Numbered from the stretch's first letter, positions 1-11,286 are shown. The stretch: 64,000 bases of DNA from Lederbergia citrisecunda (GCF_018343695.1 NZ_JAGYPJ010000001.1:2343992-2407991); one strand, 5' to 3'. Translations and numbers: made by a program. The notes: a model not told the origin generated them from the letters alone.

Positions 1-130
<130 letters not shown>

Positions 131-196
131 TCATTATTTTTACTATTTCCTTACATCTATCGTATAAAACAATCATCATCAAGTCCAAATATATGC

Positions 197-1708
197 TTAT
201 TTCCAATACATTTCTACAAACTTAATATATTTACGCAAAGTGGATTGCGATATTCCGTACTCCTCTGCTGTATCCTTTTGTGTTTTTTTATTATTGCTCT
301 GTTTAAGGCAAATATACTCTGATGCGGCTGCAAGCGCATTTGCGTTCTTTAATGAAATATCTTCTCCTAAGCATTCGATAAAAAAAGAAAACCATGGTAA
401 TAGTATATTACGTGTATTTAATCCTGTTTCCTTAAACCGCTCGTATAAAATGACTGCAACTTCATGACACTTTTCAACATATTTATTTTCGGGTATCGAG
501 GCATTCAGGCTCTCCTTTAATATTTGAGCCAAATATATCTTTTCAACAAAGGAAAAATCCTCTAGTCGTTTAAAATCCGAATGAGCGATGATGTCTTGCT
601 TATTTTCTATTGTTGAAATTAAAAATATGCCATAAAGCCTTTCTTCCAGCCGTTCACTACGAATCATTTTCAAGACCATATCATTATCCTCTATATTCCG
701 AGGATCTGGATGGTCCTTAACATTCCAAGGTTCGATCTGGTTCTGTCCAGGATTCATTTTAGATAATATTTCCCATGCATTATTGGCTACTTTTTTATTA
801 CCTGTAAAGTATGCTGCTTTTGCGAGCCAATAATAAAAACCCGCATCTCCGTCATAGCCATATTTTTGAATATGCCTGAGCCAAAAATACGCCTGTTCAT
901 ATTTTCCAGTTAAGGCGAATGTAGCACCGAGCTTATAACGATGTTCAAACAGCATCGGCTGTACTTTATCTAAAGCTGCCAACAATTCATCTAATTGTTC
1001 TGTTTCTTTTTCATAATAAAGAAACACAGCTAGATTACAAAGAGCGTGTAAATTTCCAGGATTATTTTCCAACACTTTTTCTAAAATACCTGCTGCTTTT
1101 CCTGTCTCACCTTCATAAAAATAAGCTAATGCAAGATTGTTGTATGCTGGCCAAAATTCAGGATAATCCTCTATTGTTGTCTCTAACATTTTTACTGCTT
1201 CGATAAAATCTCCTTTCTCTAGCAAAACCCTAGATGTTTCGAGTTTATCGATGATTTCATCCTGTTCTACTAAACTTTCAAGATTATCTTCTTCTTCAAG
1301 ACCGATTAATTGCATTAATTCTTCTGCCTCTATAGTAAACTCGCCAATTGGGTCTTGTTCAAGATAAAGTTGAGAATGCTTATACGCGTCCGTAAACATG
1401 CCTAAATGAGCAAAATTATTAGCTAGGAAATAATGGCATTCTGTCATGCTATCATCTAAATCATTAAGTATCATAAATAAAAGTTTATTAGACTCTGTAT
1501 ACTCACCAGCTTCAGTATGGACAATCGCAAGCTGGCAAGCAATCATTGCTTCATCTGGTTCCAGTTCCAATGCTCTTTTCAAATATTTTTTCGCTTTACT
1601 TATATCAAAACGGTCGTACGCTTTTACACCTTTATTAAAATAATATTCACCTGTTGGGATGAAAGGAAATATTTTTGCCTTCTCTAATCGTGCCTTTCGG
1701 TCCTTCAT
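197..1708 (-). CDS. yvcD: Tetratricopeptide repeat protein, YvcD-like
   Basis: This 503-residue protein has no signal peptide and is built of helical repeats. TPR-like units are readable near residues 25-60, 155-190 and 190-225 (for example PAYNNLALAYFYEGETGKA). The last 25 residues, including EEYGISQSTLRKYIKF, resemble a short helix-turn-helix of the Psq/resolvase type, so it could link protein binding with DNA or transcription contacts; that is inference. A GGAGGATCTAG ribosome site precedes the ATG. It lies directly upstream of trxB as in B. subtilis, where the function is unknown. The intervening his genes found near this locus in B. subtilis are absent. Confidence 0.8.
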   Translation of the reverse strand: MKDRKARLEKAKIFPFIPTGEYYFNKGVKAYDRFDISKAKKYLKRALELEPDEAMIACQLAIVHTEAGEYTESNKLLFMILNDLDDSMTECHYFLANNFAHLGMFTDAYKHSQLYLEQDPIGEFTIEAEELMQLIGLEEEDNLESLVEQDEIIDKLETSRVLLEKGDFIEAVKMLETTIEDYPEFWPAYNNLALAYFYEGETGKAAGILEKVLENNPGNLHALCNLAVFLYYEKETEQLDELLAALDKVQPMLFEHRYKLGATFALTGKYEQAYFWLRHIQKYGYDGDAGFYYWLAKAAYFTGNKKVANNAWEILSKMNPGQNQIEPWNVKDHPDPRNIEDNDMVLKMIRSERLEERLYGIFLISTIENKQDIIAHSDFKRLEDFSFVEKIYLAQILKESLNASIPENKYVEKCHEVAVILYERFKETGLNTRNILLPWFSFFIECLGEDISLKNANALAAASEYICLKQSNNKKTQKDTAEEYGISQSTLRKYIKFVEMYWK

Positions 1709-1807
1709 CTAGATCCTCCGTTGCTATATTCCTTTGTCGCTTTTTGTAGTATATCATACTAGTATGATTGTTTGAAGTAGCGTTGAAATAGGTGTTTTTG
1801 TCAATAA

Positions 1808-2077
1808 AGCAACTGCGACATTGAGTGGAATTCGTCGAAGTATGTTAGTAAGCGTTTCAGTGTTGATGACTTAATAGGAGTTAGGGAAACTCTTAACCAG
1901 AAACTTTTTGATTTAAATCTTATGAAAAAAATATTATGCTTACGTATCTAAAATAGTTCTGAGAACCTCACTCTAAAAGAATCAACACAAAAGATGTTAA
2001 TAACCGCTTTGAACGCCATTATCATTAAAGAAAATGGTGATAAGTGTGTTAATACTGTAACAAGGTATCGGTACTAA
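1808..2077 (+). pseudogene. Possible decayed ORF with one in-frame stop
   Basis: A 90-codon plus-strand frame is open except for a TAA at 1949-1951. It reads like coding sequence (YVSKRFSVDDLIGVRETLNQ before the stop; TLKESTQKMLITALNAIIIK after it). It has no convincing start codon or ribosome site. I do not recognise the family. It fills most of the 438-bp gap between the TPR gene and yvoF and may be the remains of a lost gene, or chance. Confidence 0.3.
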
Positions 2078-2110
2078 TATAGCGTGCGAAAATCCTTCTC
2101 AATTCACAAC

Positions 2111-2148
2111 AAAAAAAAGACCGAATGCCTCAATAAAAGCATTTGGTC
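2111..2148 (-). terminator. Rho-independent terminator of the hprK operon
   Basis: On the minus strand a 10-bp stem GACCAAATGC / GCATTCGGTC (one G-U pair) with a 10-nt loop is followed by eight T residues. It overlaps the yvoF stop codon and so closes the hprK-lgt-yvoD-ppaX-yvoF transcript. Confidence 0.9.
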
Positions 2149-2683
2149 ACTTATTCATAACGCCATATATTACATCATCTTTCCGTCTTTCGGCGAGTTC
2201 TTCTTTTGTGTATATTACTCGCATCGGGTTGCCACCGACGAAAGCGCCATTTGGCACATCTTTATGTACGAGCGTTCCTGCGGAAACTATAGCTTGATCG
2301 CCAATTTTTACTCCGGGCAAGATTGTCGAATTGGCCCCAATCATTACTTCATCCCCAATTTCCACATTTCCTAAACGATATTCCTTTATTAAATATTCAT
2401 GAGCCAAAATAGTAGTATTGTAGCCAATCACAGTATTCCTACCGACATATATTTTTTCTGGAAACATGACATCCAGCATGACCATTAAAGCAAAAGAAGT
2501 GTGTTCACCGACTTTCATTCGTAAAAACGTCCGATACATCCAATTTTTCAATCCTAAAAATGGAGTATACCTTGCCATTTGAATGACGATGAAGTTGCGA
2601 ACAACTTTCCAAAACGGCACTGTTTTATAAACGTGCCATAATGAATTTGCTCCGGAAACTGGAAAACGTTCCGTCCTTCTCAT
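2147..2683 (-). CDS. yvoF: Left-handed beta-helix (hexapeptide) acyltransferase, YvoF-like
   Basis: This 178-residue protein carries the imperfect hexapeptide repeats of the LacA/NodL/MaaA acyltransferase superfamily, clearest at residues 80-150 ([20 protein letters not shown] and [19 protein letters not shown]). Such trimers use acetyl-CoA to acylate sugars or other small molecules. The substrate is unknown. The ATG overlaps the ppaX stop by four bases (ATGA), so translation is probably coupled. Its place at the end of the hprK operon matches B. subtilis yvoF. Confidence 0.85.
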   Translation of the reverse strand: MRRTERFPVSGANSLWHVYKTVPFWKVVRNFIVIQMARYTPFLGLKNWMYRTFLRMKVGEHTSFALMVMLDVMFPEKIYVGRNTVIGYNTTILAHEYLIKEYRLGNVEIGDEVMIGANSTILPGVKIGDQAIVSAGTLVHKDVPNGAFVGGNPMRVIYTKEELAERRKDDVIYGVMNK

Positions 2684-3333
2684 TTCGTTCCGACTCCAAC
2701 GATATCCAATAAATCAGACATTTGCTCAAGCATAAAATCAGGCTCAAACTTTTCCAAATACTCTCTGCCTTTTAATGACCAGGAAACGCCGCATGTATAA
2801 GTCCCTGCATTTTTCCCACCTAGAATATCATGATGATTATCCCCAATCATGATCGCCTCATCTGGAGAAGATCCCAACTGACTCAACGCCTTTTCTAAAG
2901 GCTCCGGATTCGGTTTAGCATGTTCCACCTCATCCAATGAAATCACGACATCGAAAAATTGATCAAGATTTGTTAGAACAAGTCCTTTTAATACAACAGC
3001 TCGTACCTTCGTGGACACGATCGCCAACTTGAATCCATTTTCATGAAGAGCTTGGATCGTTTCGAACACTCCATTAAATTCCTTTACTAAAAGATCGTGC
3101 TGCTCTACATTAAACGTACGGTAAATCTTAATCATCTCATCTACCTTATCAGGATCGATTCCCATAAATACATCATGTAAAGTTGGTCCCATAAAAGGGA
3201 GGACATCCTCTCTTTTATACTTACCGGGATAATATTTATCTAATGTATGTAAGTAAGAGGATATAATTAAATCATTTGTATCGATCAACGTGCCGTCGAG
3301 ATCAAATAATAAAGTCGTTATTTTTTTATCCAT
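2680..3333 (-). CDS. ppaX: HAD-family pyrophosphatase PpaX
   Basis: This 217-residue HAD hydrolase has motif [10 protein letters not shown] (residues 11-19), a helical cap, motif II VST, and motif IV with [13 protein letters not shown]. In B. subtilis PpaX hydrolyses the pyrophosphate released when HprK/P dephosphorylates Ser-P-HPr, pulling that reaction forward. Position between yvoD and yvoF in the hprK operon supports this rather than a generic phosphoglycolate phosphatase. The start ATG shares one base with the yvoD TAA stop. Confidence 0.9.
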   Translation of the reverse strand: MDKKITTLLFDLDGTLIDTNDLIISSYLHTLDKYYPGKYKREDVLPFMGPTLHDVFMGIDPDKVDEMIKIYRTFNVEQHDLLVKEFNGVFETIQALHENGFKLAIVSTKVRAVVLKGLVLTNLDQFFDVVISLDEVEHAKPNPEPLEKALSQLGSSPDEAIMIGDNHHDILGGKNAGTYTCGVSWSLKGREYLEKFEPDFMLEQMSDLLDIVGVGTK

Positions 3334-4271
3334 TAGGCGAATCCCCTTTCGTGCTTCACTTTAAGATGCTTCCAGATAGCAGATACAATGAATGTTAAAA
3401 TAATAGCAGTTACTAAGCGAATGAGAAGTAGTGGTAAAACGGGAATCCCAAGCGGAAGAAAAATTAACGTATCTTCAATAACTGCATGGCATCCGACAAG
3501 AAAAATAAATGCCAACGTTGCATCCTTTTTACTTACCCCATCTTCTTTTACTGCTTGAATCATTACACCTGCACCGTATGCAAGACCAAAGATTAATCCC
3601 GCTGCCATTGTTGTAGATGTATTTTCTTTCATCCCTAGTAATTTTGTAAAAGGAGCCATCCATTTCGAAAATACAGATAACCATTTATAATCTTTCAATA
3701 ACTGTATTCCAACCATTAGCGGAATAACAATGATGGCGAGCTGTACGACGCCATAAAAGGCTTTTGACAGTGCAAGCATTGCGATAGACCATGTACCTGT
3801 CACTTGTTCTTCTTGCACATGCAGGATTCCGTACTGGGCGATATCTTGACCACCAGACCAAACAAGATTAATGAATATAGCTGAAAAAATTGCCAACCCT
3901 AATCGAACGACGATCATAATCCATAATTTCACACCAACTTTTGTCGCAACTGCCGACTCAATGATCAGGTTATGTGAAAATGACATCATCACTGCAATAA
4001 TAAAGACTTCCTTCACTGTTAAATCAAGTGACAGAATACCGGCAATTCCAGCATATAAATTTAAAAAGTTCCCTAAAACAAGTGGAATCGCGGCATCCCC
4101 CGATAAACCTAGGATACCCATAAAAGGCTCAATCATATTTATGATCCAAGGTAGTATAGGTGTATGCTGCAGGACTACCACAATCAGCGTAACAGGAAAA
4201 ATAACTTTTCCTAATGTCCAAGTTGTCTTAAGGCCTAGTAAACCACCATTTTTTATCGAAGACTTCCACAT
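3333..4271 (-). CDS. yvoD: Nucleoside-recognition (Gate) domain membrane protein, YvoD-like
   Basis: This 312-residue protein has roughly eight hydrophobic segments in two similar halves, each resembling the nucleoside recognition/Gate domain ([18 protein letters not shown] near 225-245 and a conserved [14 protein letters not shown] near 260). SpmA, SpmB and FeoB share this fold. Transport substrate and role are unknown. AAAGGAG lies 8 bases before the ATG. It sits between lgt and ppaX exactly as in B. subtilis. Confidence 0.85.
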   Translation of the reverse strand: MWKSSIKNGGLLGLKTTWTLGKVIFPVTLIVVVLQHTPILPWIINMIEPFMGILGLSGDAAIPLVLGNFLNLYAGIAGILSLDLTVKEVFIIAVMMSFSHNLIIESAVATKVGVKLWIMIVVRLGLAIFSAIFINLVWSGGQDIAQYGILHVQEEQVTGTWSIAMLALSKAFYGVVQLAIIVIPLMVGIQLLKDYKWLSVFSKWMAPFTKLLGMKENTSTTMAAGLIFGLAYGAGVMIQAVKEDGVSKKDATLAFIFLVGCHAVIEDTLIFLPLGIPVLPLLLIRLVTAIILTFIVSAIWKHLKVKHERGFA

Positions 4272-4284
4272 GATGTTAACTCCT

Positions 4285-5094
4285 TTATCCTTCCTCTAAG
4301 TACCTCTTATCGGCAAGTCCTGCTTTTCGACGATAAATGATAATAATTATAGAGCCAATTATTAATACTAGAGAAAGAACTTGGGCCATTCTTAAACCAC
4401 TTGTCAGCATGAGACTATCCGTGCGAAGCCCCTCGATAAAATATCGACCGACTGAATACCAAATTACGTACGTTAAGAACAGCTCACCCCTGCGAAGGTT
4501 GGCTTTTCTTAATAATATTAATATGATGAAACCAATTAAATCCCATACAGACTCATATAAAAAAGTAGGGTGATAATATTCCCCTTTGATGTACATCTGA
4601 TCAATAATAAATTGCGGAAGATGTAAATTTTCTAGAAAAGCTCTTGAAACTTCTCCACCATGAGCTTCTTGATTGATAAAATTACCCCATCGTCCAATTG
4701 CTTGTCCAATTATGATACTTGGTGCAGCAATATCAGCTAATTTCCAAAAGGATAGTCCTTTCCGCTTCGCATAAATAATCGTAGTTAAAACAGAACCTAT
4801 TAAAGCCCCGTGAATCGCGATTCCGCCTTCCCAAATTTGTATAATCTGTTCGGGATGCTGTGAGTAATGTTCCCATTCAAAAATGACATAATAAATCCTT
4901 GCAGAAATAATCGCAATCGGAATCGCCCATATTAATAGATCAGGAAAAGTATCCTTATGAAGTCCGCGCCTTTCACTTTCACGCACAACTAAAATTAATG
5001 CAACAGCAATGCCTATTCCGATAATAATTCCATACCAGTGAACCGGGAAGGGTCCAAGTTTAAATGCAATAGGGTTAATTGGCTCAATACCCAT
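4285..5094 (-). CDS. lgt: Prolipoprotein diacylglyceryl transferase
   Basis: This 269-residue, seven-helix membrane enzyme transfers diacylglycerol from phosphatidylglycerol to the lipobox cysteine of prolipoproteins. The signature [14 protein letters not shown] (about residues 134-147) and the conserved [11 protein letters not shown] histidine loop are intact. An AAGGAG ribosome site lies 7 bases before the ATG. Lipoprotein clients in this window include PstS, a GerC-type protein and cytochrome c-551. A second, degenerate Lgt-like protein is encoded at 44214-44861. Confidence 0.97.
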   Translation of the reverse strand: MGIEPINPIAFKLGPFPVHWYGIIIGIGIAVALILVVRESERRGLHKDTFPDLLIWAIPIAIISARIYYVIFEWEHYSQHPEQIIQIWEGGIAIHGALIGSVLTTIIYAKRKGLSFWKLADIAAPSIIIGQAIGRWGNFINQEAHGGEVSRAFLENLHLPQFIIDQMYIKGEYYHPTFLYESVWDLIGFIILILLRKANLRRGELFLTYVIWYSVGRYFIEGLRTDSLMLTSGLRMAQVLSLVLIIGSIIIIIYRRKAGLADKRYLEEG

Positions 5095-5165
5095 ATAGTC
5101 AACTCCTTTATATTATGATCGAATACAGCTTGAGACTTGGTTAGCCTCGAGAGGAAGAACTACTA

Positions 5166-6101
5166 TTAAACAATTCCATCTTCGCCGTCTTTAATCACTT
5201 GAGCAAGCCGTTCAGTGAATTGTTGGGCAGCATTTACACCCATTCTTTTTAAGCGGAAGTTCATTGCAGCCACTTCAATAATGACAGCTAAGTTACGACC
5301 AGGTCTGACTGGTACCGTCAACTTTGTAATATTGGTATCAATGATTTTTATTGTCTCTTCGTCAAGCCCGACTCGGTCATAATGCTTATTTTCATCCCAC
5401 GATTCTAAATGGACAGTCAATGTAATTTTCTTACTAGGTCGAACTGCTCCTGCACCAAATAATGTCATTACATTAATGATGCCCAGTCCACGAATTTCCA
5501 AAAGTTGTTCGAGTAAATCTGGCGGCGATCCGACGAGTAGATTTTCTTCTATTTGCCGAATTTCAACACAATCATCCGCCACAAGCTGATGTCCCCTTTT
5601 GATTAATGCAAGCGCAGTTTCACTTTTACCAACGCCACTTTGTCCAGTTATTAAAACACCAATACCATAAATATCGACAAGAACACCGTGAACGGCTGTA
5701 GTTGGTGCTAATTTTCCATCCAAATAATTCGTCAGCTTGCTTGAAAATCGTGTTGTTTTCATATTTGTTCGCATAAGAGGAACGCTATTTCGCTCTGCAG
5801 CTTCGATTAATTCACTTGGAATATCAAGTCCACGTGATACTACGATCCCAGGGGTTGTATCATTACAAAGCGTCTCCATGCGTTCTTTTCTTTCATGTGG
5901 TAGAAGCCCTTCACTAAAAACGATTTCCGTTCTTCCGAGAAGTTGAACACGCTCAGCAGGATAATAATTGAAAAAGCCAGCAAGTTCCAAGGCTGGACGA
6001 GAAATATCACTAGTGGTGATTGGTTTATGGATGCCTTCCTCTCCACTAATTAGTTCTAAGTTAAATTGCTTTATTATGTCTTCTGTTCGGACTTTCGCCA
6101 A
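5166..6101 (-). CDS. hprK: HPr kinase/phosphorylase
   Basis: The 311-residue protein phosphorylates and dephosphorylates Ser46 of HPr and so controls carbon catabolite repression. The Walker A motif GQSGVGKSE, the HPrK/P signature [10 protein letters not shown] and the C-terminal [15 protein letters not shown] are present. The longest frame begins five codons upstream, but a GGGAG ribosome site lies 8 bases before a TTG whose product starts (M)AKVRTEDI, matching the family N terminus, so I chose TTG at 6101. It is the first gene of the hprK operon. Confidence 0.95.
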   Translation of the reverse strand: MAKVRTEDIIKQFNLELISGEEGIHKPITTSDISRPALELAGFFNYYPAERVQLLGRTEIVFSEGLLPHERKERMETLCNDTTPGIVVSRGLDIPSELIEAAERNSVPLMRTNMKTTRFSSKLTNYLDGKLAPTTAVHGVLVDIYGIGVLITGQSGVGKSETALALIKRGHQLVADDCVEIRQIEENLLVGSPPDLLEQLLEIRGLGIINVMTLFGAGAVRPSKKITLTVHLESWDENKHYDRVGLDEETIKIIDTNITKLTVPVRPGRNLAVIIEVAAMNFRLKRMGVNAAQQFTERLAQVIKDGEDGIV

Positions 6102-6167
6102 CTCAATCACTCCCAATGCATAATGAAAAGCTGTTTTCCTAAAGAATATTGCTTTTGTAAAAACTCC

Positions 6168-6201
6168 AAAAGCCGGCTTTTACACCTAATGAGTAGGTGT
6201 A
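6168..6201. promoter_or_regulatory. Two adjacent palindromes upstream of hprK
   Basis: AAAAGCCGGCTTTT (6168-6181) is a perfect palindrome. It abuts TACACCTA-N5-TAGGTGTA (6181-6201), an 8-bp inverted repeat. They lie 67-100 bp before the hprK start. Neither resembles a CcpA cre site or a terminator with a T tract. They may be operator sites; no regulator can be named. Confidence 0.35.
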
Positions 6202-6490
6202 GCGTTTCTCATGGACTTACCAGCTCTTTTCTCAGTTGGATTATTCTTTTTTGAGGACCGAATCCATTTCTTATTATTGATAATTGTATTAAATAACAAC
6301 AATGATCGAGAAAAGGGCATAATGAAAATCTTACACTCATTTTATTATTCTATCACTTATTTAATTGGAATCTCTACCCTTCGAACTATTTTTATCAGGA
6401 CGGACTTGAAAAAACCCTTGCCATAGCATCGAGAATAAGACAGATAGGAACTCTACTAGAAAGATCATTATCTATACCCTATGAACCCAA
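6202..6490. other. Gene-free stretch
   Basis: AT-rich sequence between the hprK upstream region and the yvlD terminator. I see no convincing ORF, RNA or repeat in it. Confidence 0.4.
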
Positions 6491-6491
6491 A

Positions 6492-6520
6492 ATAAAAAGC
6501 CCCACTGTATGTAGTGGAGC
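6492..6520 (-). terminator. Terminator of yvlB-yvlD
   Basis: On the minus strand an 8-bp stem GCTCCACT / AGTGGGGC with a 6-nt loop is followed by TTTTTATTTT. It lies just after the yvlD stop. Confidence 0.85.
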
Positions 6521-6535
6521 ATTTTCTAGTACCAA

Positions 6536-6892
6536 TTATTTTCTTTTTTTAGGATCAATCAATGCTTTATGAATAATTAAGTTAACGATTGACATGATGA
6601 TCGCAATGAGAAGGGCAAGCCCAAATCCTGATATTTCAAATTTACTTCCCATGATAGCGTCCGTTATTAATAACGTGCATGCATTAATGACGAATAAAAA
6701 TAGTCCAAGGGAAAGAACGGTAACAGGTAAAGTAAGGATGATAAGAAGCGGTCTAACAAGCATATTTATTATATATAGAACGATGCTTGCTCCTACAGCC
6801 GCTCCGAAGCTTGATACTTGAAAGCCCTCAAAATATCCCGCAAATGCGATGAATAAAAGAGCATTAATCAGTATTCCAATGATCCATTTCAT
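6536..6892 (-). CDS. yvlD: Phage-holin-4-superfamily membrane protein, YvlD
   Basis: This 118-residue protein has four hydrophobic segments and the polar break NMLVRPLLIILTLPV typical of the YvlD/mycobacterial holin-4 family. It is predicted to be in the cytoplasmic membrane. It follows yvlB by 22 bases. In B. subtilis yvlABCD belongs to an envelope-stress regulon; here yvlA and yvlC are missing. Confidence 0.88.
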   Translation of the reverse strand: MKWIIGILINALLFIAFAGYFEGFQVSSFGAAVGASIVLYIINMLVRPLLIILTLPVTVLSLGLFLFVINACTLLITDAIMGSKFEISGFGLALLIAIIMSIVNLIIHKALIDPKKRK

Positions 6893-6914
6893 CTACTATC
6901 CCCACTCTCTCCAA

Positions 6915-8078
6915 TCAGACGACAGTTGCTTTTACTTCTCCTATATTCACAGATCCTGTTTTCGTATCTGCAAGCACATGGATCACATGATCGTCTGTAC
7001 CAGTTCGTTTAAATTTCACTTGTTTCTGAATGATTTCTTTCTTTTCATGCATCACATCGATGCCATCTAAATCTAGCTTATAGCTTCCTAAATTAGAACG
7101 AACATCGCCATCCACACTCGAATTGCCAGGTACAATTAATTTAATATTTCCTGTAACGGCCTTTGCCTCAAACTTATTTGTATTATTTTCTGTCAGAGTA
7201 CATGCAATATTTCCATTAAAGGATTGGAGATCGATATTTTCAAATTGACCTAATGCATCAATGGCTCCATTCACAGTTTCAGCTTCTAAATGTGAAGCAT
7301 TTGAATTGGTAATTTTGATTTGACCATTAACAGTATCAATATCAAATTTTTCTCCGTCGATATTGGAAAGCTCTACTTTACCATTCGTTGTTTTTACCGT
7401 TAAGTATTGGGCTTCCAACTGTTCACCTGTCAGTCCGCCATTAAAAATACGAACTGAAATCTTTTTATAAGGTTTCTTTGGAATATATACGGCTGTTTCT
7501 ACTCTCATCCATTTTGATTGGGTTGCGAAAATGAGCATTTCTTTTTCAACGGAAAATACCGTATTTTCGATAAAATAATTTCTTGCATCTTCTCTATCTT
7601 CATATCGATAAACTTTTGCCTGACATTCAATCCGAACCTCGGGTTGATCCCAACTTACTAATCTAACTGGACCATTCGCCACATCCAATTCAATTCTTTC
7701 GATTCCCGTATCTGCTTGTTGGAACGTATGAGGAACATCAACGGATTGATTAAATTGAAAATCAAAATGTTTAATCTTATTTAAGGCGTTGCTAACAAAG
7801 TCAAAAATTCGTTCTCCCGCAGTTTCTAATTGGGAGTAAAAGGAATCATCTTTACTTGTTTTTTCTTGCTGCTTCTTATCTTCCTCTTGAGATCCAATAA
7901 ATTCTTCACTTGTTGTGTTTTCGTGCTGTTCTGCCTCCAAGGTTTTGTGCTCTGTTTCACTAACTGGGGCTTTCATTTCACCGTCTTCATCTAACGCTTC
8001 TAGTAGGATAATCGCTTCTTGGGCAGATAGTTTTCCTTTTTGCACCAATTCAAGTATTTTTTTTCTTTCTTGATTCAT
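6915..8078 (-). CDS. yvlB: DUF4097 beta-repeat protein, YvlB
   Basis: This 387-residue cytoplasmic protein has an N-terminal SHOCT-like helical hairpin (residues 1-33, EERKKILELVQKGKLSAQEA type), a charged linker (about 35-80), and a C-terminal beta-helix-like DUF4097 region with repeated KTTNGKVELSN / TVNGQIKITN / TVNGAIDA strands (about 225-300). Family function is unknown. GGAGGAAGT precedes the ATG. Pairing with yvlD suggests a membrane- or envelope-stress role, by analogy with B. subtilis. Confidence 0.85.
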   Translation of the reverse strand: MNQERKKILELVQKGKLSAQEAIILLEALDEDGEMKAPVSETEHKTLEAEQHENTTSEEFIGSQEEDKKQQEKTSKDDSFYSQLETAGERIFDFVSNALNKIKHFDFQFNQSVDVPHTFQQADTGIERIELDVANGPVRLVSWDQPEVRIECQAKVYRYEDREDARNYFIENTVFSVEKEMLIFATQSKWMRVETAVYIPKKPYKKISVRIFNGGLTGEQLEAQYLTVKTTNGKVELSNIDGEKFDIDTVNGQIKITNSNASHLEAETVNGAIDALGQFENIDLQSFNGNIACTLTENNTNKFEAKAVTGNIKLIVPGNSSVDGDVRSNLGSYKLDLDGIDVMHEKKEIIQKQVKFKRTGTDDHVIHVLADTKTGSVNIGEVKATVV

Positions 8079-8214
8079 TTTCGACTTCCTCCTTATCCGT
8101 AATACAAAGTAATACGATTACGAAGCAGTATAAGTTTCACTTCATTGGCACTAGGTTTTAGTCCATAGATTCTTTGATAAGTTTCCTAAAACGTATATAT
8201 TGATTTCTGCATCA

Positions 8215-8300
8215 GGCACTCACTTTTCGCGGTCGATACACAACTCCTCCGCGCTAGGTAGGCCTGCGGGTCTCCCCGCAGGAACTCATGCCAATTATAA
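8215..8300. repeat. GC-rich hairpin relic of a dispersed intergenic repeat
   Basis: The 315-bp gap between yvlB and uvrA is AT-rich except for this block, which includes the stem-loop CCTGCGGG-TCT-CCCCGCAGG at about 8267-8287. GC-rich segments of this type are scattered between Bacillaceae genes. A related-looking block lies at about 16055-16150. No protein is encoded. Confidence 0.45.
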
Positions 8301-8393
8301 TGAGCAATCAACAATACGCTTTAATAAAATTTACAAGAATTTCAGCCAAGGAATGACTAACTAATTAATTTAAGTATCTTTCCCTTAAAGATG

Positions 8394-11279
8394 TTAATGT
8401 TTCGCAACTAGTTCTTCTACTTGTTCTTGTCCTGCTATTCGTTTTCTCATTCTCTCTCTGTCACGCTCTAGAATTGGTTTTAAATACCTTCCAGTGTATG
8501 AACCAGAACTTTCAGCCACTTTTTCAGGAGTTCCTTTTGCGATGATTGTTCCACCTTTGTCGCCGCCTTCAGGACCGAGGTCAACAATATAATCGGCTGT
8601 CTTAATAACATCAAGATTGTGTTCGATGACGAGAACGGTATCGCCATTATCAACGAGTCTTTGTAATACTGTGAGCAGTCTTGCAATATCATCGACATGA
8701 AGCCCAGTGGTCGGTTCGTCTAATATATAGAATGAACGGCCATTTGAACGGCGATGTAATTCTGATGCGAGCTTTACACGTTGAGCTTCCCCACCTGATA
8801 ATGTTGTTGCCGGTTGGCCAAGCTTCATGTATCCAAGTCCAACATCCACTATCGTTTGTAATTTCCGGCTGATTTTAGGAATGTTTTCAAAAAACTCAAG
8901 TCCATCCTCAATCGTCATATCAAGCACTTCTGCAATGTTTTTCTCTTTATATTTTACTTCCAGCGTTTCTCGGTTATACCTTTTACCGTGGCATACTTCA
9001 CATGGTACGTATACATCTGGTAAAAAGTGCATTTCAATTTTAATAATCCCATCTCCGCGGCAAGCCTCACAGCGGCCGCCTTTTACGTTAAAGCTAAATC
9101 GTCCTTTTTTATACCCTCGGACTTTTGCTTCATTAGTAGATGCATAAACATCACGAACATCATCAAACACGCCAGTATAAGTGGCAGGATTCGATCTAGG
9201 TGTTCTGCCAATTGGTGATTGATCAATATCGATTACTTTTTCCAATTGTTCAATGCCTTTAATTTCCTTGTGTGCTCCGGGCTTTGCCTTTGCTTTATGA
9301 AGCTTTTGGGCAAGGCTCTTATGAAGGATTTCGTTGATTAACGTACTCTTCCCAGATCCAGAAACACCTGTAACAGCAATAAAGAGTCCTAGAGGAAATT
9401 TAACATTCACGTTTTTTAAATTGTTTTCCTTAGCCCCTTTAATTTCAAGATATCTTCCATTTGCTTTTCTGCGTTCAATTGGAAGCGGAATGAACTTTTC
9501 ACCTGATAAGTATTGCCCCGTGAGAGATGCTTTGTTATTCGCAACTTCTTCCGGAGTCCCTGAAGCGACAATTTCTCCACCATGAACACCTGCTCCAGGG
9601 CCAATATCAATCAAGTAATCCGCCGCAAGCATCGTATCTTCATCATGTTCTACGACAATAAGCGTATTACCTATATCCCGCATATTTTGCAAGGTGCTGA
9701 TGAGTCTGTCGTTATCTCTTTGATGTAAGCCAATTGAAGGTTCATCCAATATATATAGGACACCTGTTAATCTTGAACCAATTTGGGTTGCCAATCTAAT
9801 TCGCTGTGCCTCTCCACCTGATAATGTTCCGGCAGCTCGGCTCAACGTCAAATAGTCAAGCCCAACATTGACAAGGAAGCCTATTCTTTCTTCAATTTCT
9901 CTTAAAATAAGTTTGGCAATTTGCATTTCTTTATCTGATAAAGTCAAACTAGAGAAAAATTGGTCAGCTTCGACAACGGATAGTCCCGTGATTTCACTAA
10001 TATGACGGCCCTCAATTTTAACAGCAAGACTTTCTTCTTTTAATCTATGTCCTTTACAGCGCGGACATGGCTGCTGCGCCATATATTTTTCCATTTGTTC
10101 GCGGATATAATCTGAACTTGTTTCTTGAAAGCGTCGTTCAACATTACGAATGACTCCTTCAAATCTAATATTGCTTTCACGGACTTGACCGAAATCATTT
10201 TCGTAACGAAATTTTATCTGATCACCAGTTCCGTAAAGAATTTTCTCCATATCTTCTTTCGGTAAATCTTGTACCGGGATATCCATATTAATTCCATGAT
10301 GGTTACAAATAGCAGTCAGGAGCTGCGGATAATATTGAGAACTGATTGGAGTCCAAGGAGCAATAGCATCCTCATTTAACGTACGAGACCAATCTGGAAT
10401 GATTAGTTCGGGATCGACTTCGAGTTTTGACCCTAGTCCATCACAATCCGGGCAGGCACCAAATGGACTGTTAAAGGAAAACATTCTCGGCTCTAACTTT
10501 TCAATTGAAAAACCACATTCCGGGCAGGCATGGTTTTCACTAAAAAGTAATTCTTCTTCACCAATCACATCGATGATGACTTTTCCTTCTCCCAACCCGA
10601 GTGCCGTTTCCAATGAATCTGCAAGTCTCGTTTCAACTCCTGCTTTTACAACAATACGGTCGACAATGACTTCAATAGAATGCTTTTTGTTTTTTTCAAG
10701 CTCAATATCATCGCCAAGATCATATACATCCCCATCTACACGGACACGAACAAAGCCTTGCTTTTTAATATCCTCAAAAACTTTCGCATGTGTCCCTTTT
10801 CTCCCCGAAACGATAGGGGCTAAAACTTGGAGCTTTGTCCGCTCTGGGTATATCATTATTCGATCGACCATTTGTTCAATCGTTTGCGATGTAATTTCAA
10901 TCCCATGGACAGGACAAATTGGTCTACCAATTCGAGCGTAGAGTAAACGCAAATAATCATAAATTTCGGTAACGGTACCTACAGTCGACCTTGGGTTTCT
11001 GCTCGTCGTTTTTTGATCAATTGAAATAGCAGGTGAAAGACCTTCAATCGTGTCTACATCAGGCTTATCCATTTGACCGAGGAATTGACGGGCATATGCA
11101 GATAAAGACTCTACATATCTCCGTTGCCCCTCGGCATAAATGGTGTCAAAGGCAAGGGAGGATTTTCCCGAACCAGATAAGCCGGTTAATACGACAAGTT
11201 TATCTCTTGGAATAGTGACATCTATGTTTTTTAGATTATGGGCTCTTGCCCCCTGCACGATTATTTTATCCTGTGCCAT
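8394..11279 (-). CDS. uvrA: Excinuclease ABC subunit A
   Basis: This 961-residue DNA-damage sensor of nucleotide excision repair has two ABC ATPase modules. Walker A motifs are GLSGSGKSS (about 33-41) and GVSGSGKST (about 640), with two LSGGEAQR signature motifs. Two zinc modules are visible: CPECGFS...CPDCDG (about 255-283) and CEACRGDG...CEVCHG (about 740-765). Length is normal. It starts 7 bases after the uvrB stop, with AAGGATG as ribosome site, so uvrB-uvrA form one transcript. Confidence 0.98.
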   Translation of the reverse strand: MAQDKIIVQGARAHNLKNIDVTIPRDKLVVLTGLSGSGKSSLAFDTIYAEGQRRYVESLSAYARQFLGQMDKPDVDTIEGLSPAISIDQKTTSRNPRSTVGTVTEIYDYLRLLYARIGRPICPVHGIEITSQTIEQMVDRIMIYPERTKLQVLAPIVSGRKGTHAKVFEDIKKQGFVRVRVDGDVYDLGDDIELEKNKKHSIEVIVDRIVVKAGVETRLADSLETALGLGEGKVIIDVIGEEELLFSENHACPECGFSIEKLEPRMFSFNSPFGACPDCDGLGSKLEVDPELIIPDWSRTLNEDAIAPWTPISSQYYPQLLTAICNHHGINMDIPVQDLPKEDMEKILYGTGDQIKFRYENDFGQVRESNIRFEGVIRNVERRFQETSSDYIREQMEKYMAQQPCPRCKGHRLKEESLAVKIEGRHISEITGLSVVEADQFFSSLTLSDKEMQIAKLILREIEERIGFLVNVGLDYLTLSRAAGTLSGGEAQRIRLATQIGSRLTGVLYILDEPSIGLHQRDNDRLISTLQNMRDIGNTLIVVEHDEDTMLAADYLIDIGPGAGVHGGEIVASGTPEEVANNKASLTGQYLSGEKFIPLPIERRKANGRYLEIKGAKENNLKNVNVKFPLGLFIAVTGVSGSGKSTLINEILHKSLAQKLHKAKAKPGAHKEIKGIEQLEKVIDIDQSPIGRTPRSNPATYTGVFDDVRDVYASTNEAKVRGYKKGRFSFNVKGGRCEACRGDGIIKIEMHFLPDVYVPCEVCHGKRYNRETLEVKYKEKNIAEVLDMTIEDGLEFFENIPKISRKLQTIVDVGLGYMKLGQPATTLSGGEAQRVKLASELHRRSNGRSFYILDEPTTGLHVDDIARLLTVLQRLVDNGDTVLVIEHNLDVIKTADYIVDLGPEGGDKGGTIIAKGTPEKVAESSGSYTGRYLKPILERDRERMRKRIAGQEQVEELVAKH

Positions 11280-11286
11280 ATTATGT

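Noticed and set aside
3871-4299. 142-codon plus-strand frame opposite yvoD
   Set aside because: Antisense shadow of a conserved membrane protein gene.
10399-10941. 180-codon plus-strand frame opposite uvrA
   Set aside because: Antisense shadow of a strongly conserved gene; Ser/Pro-rich composition reflects the opposite strand's codons, with no ribosome site.
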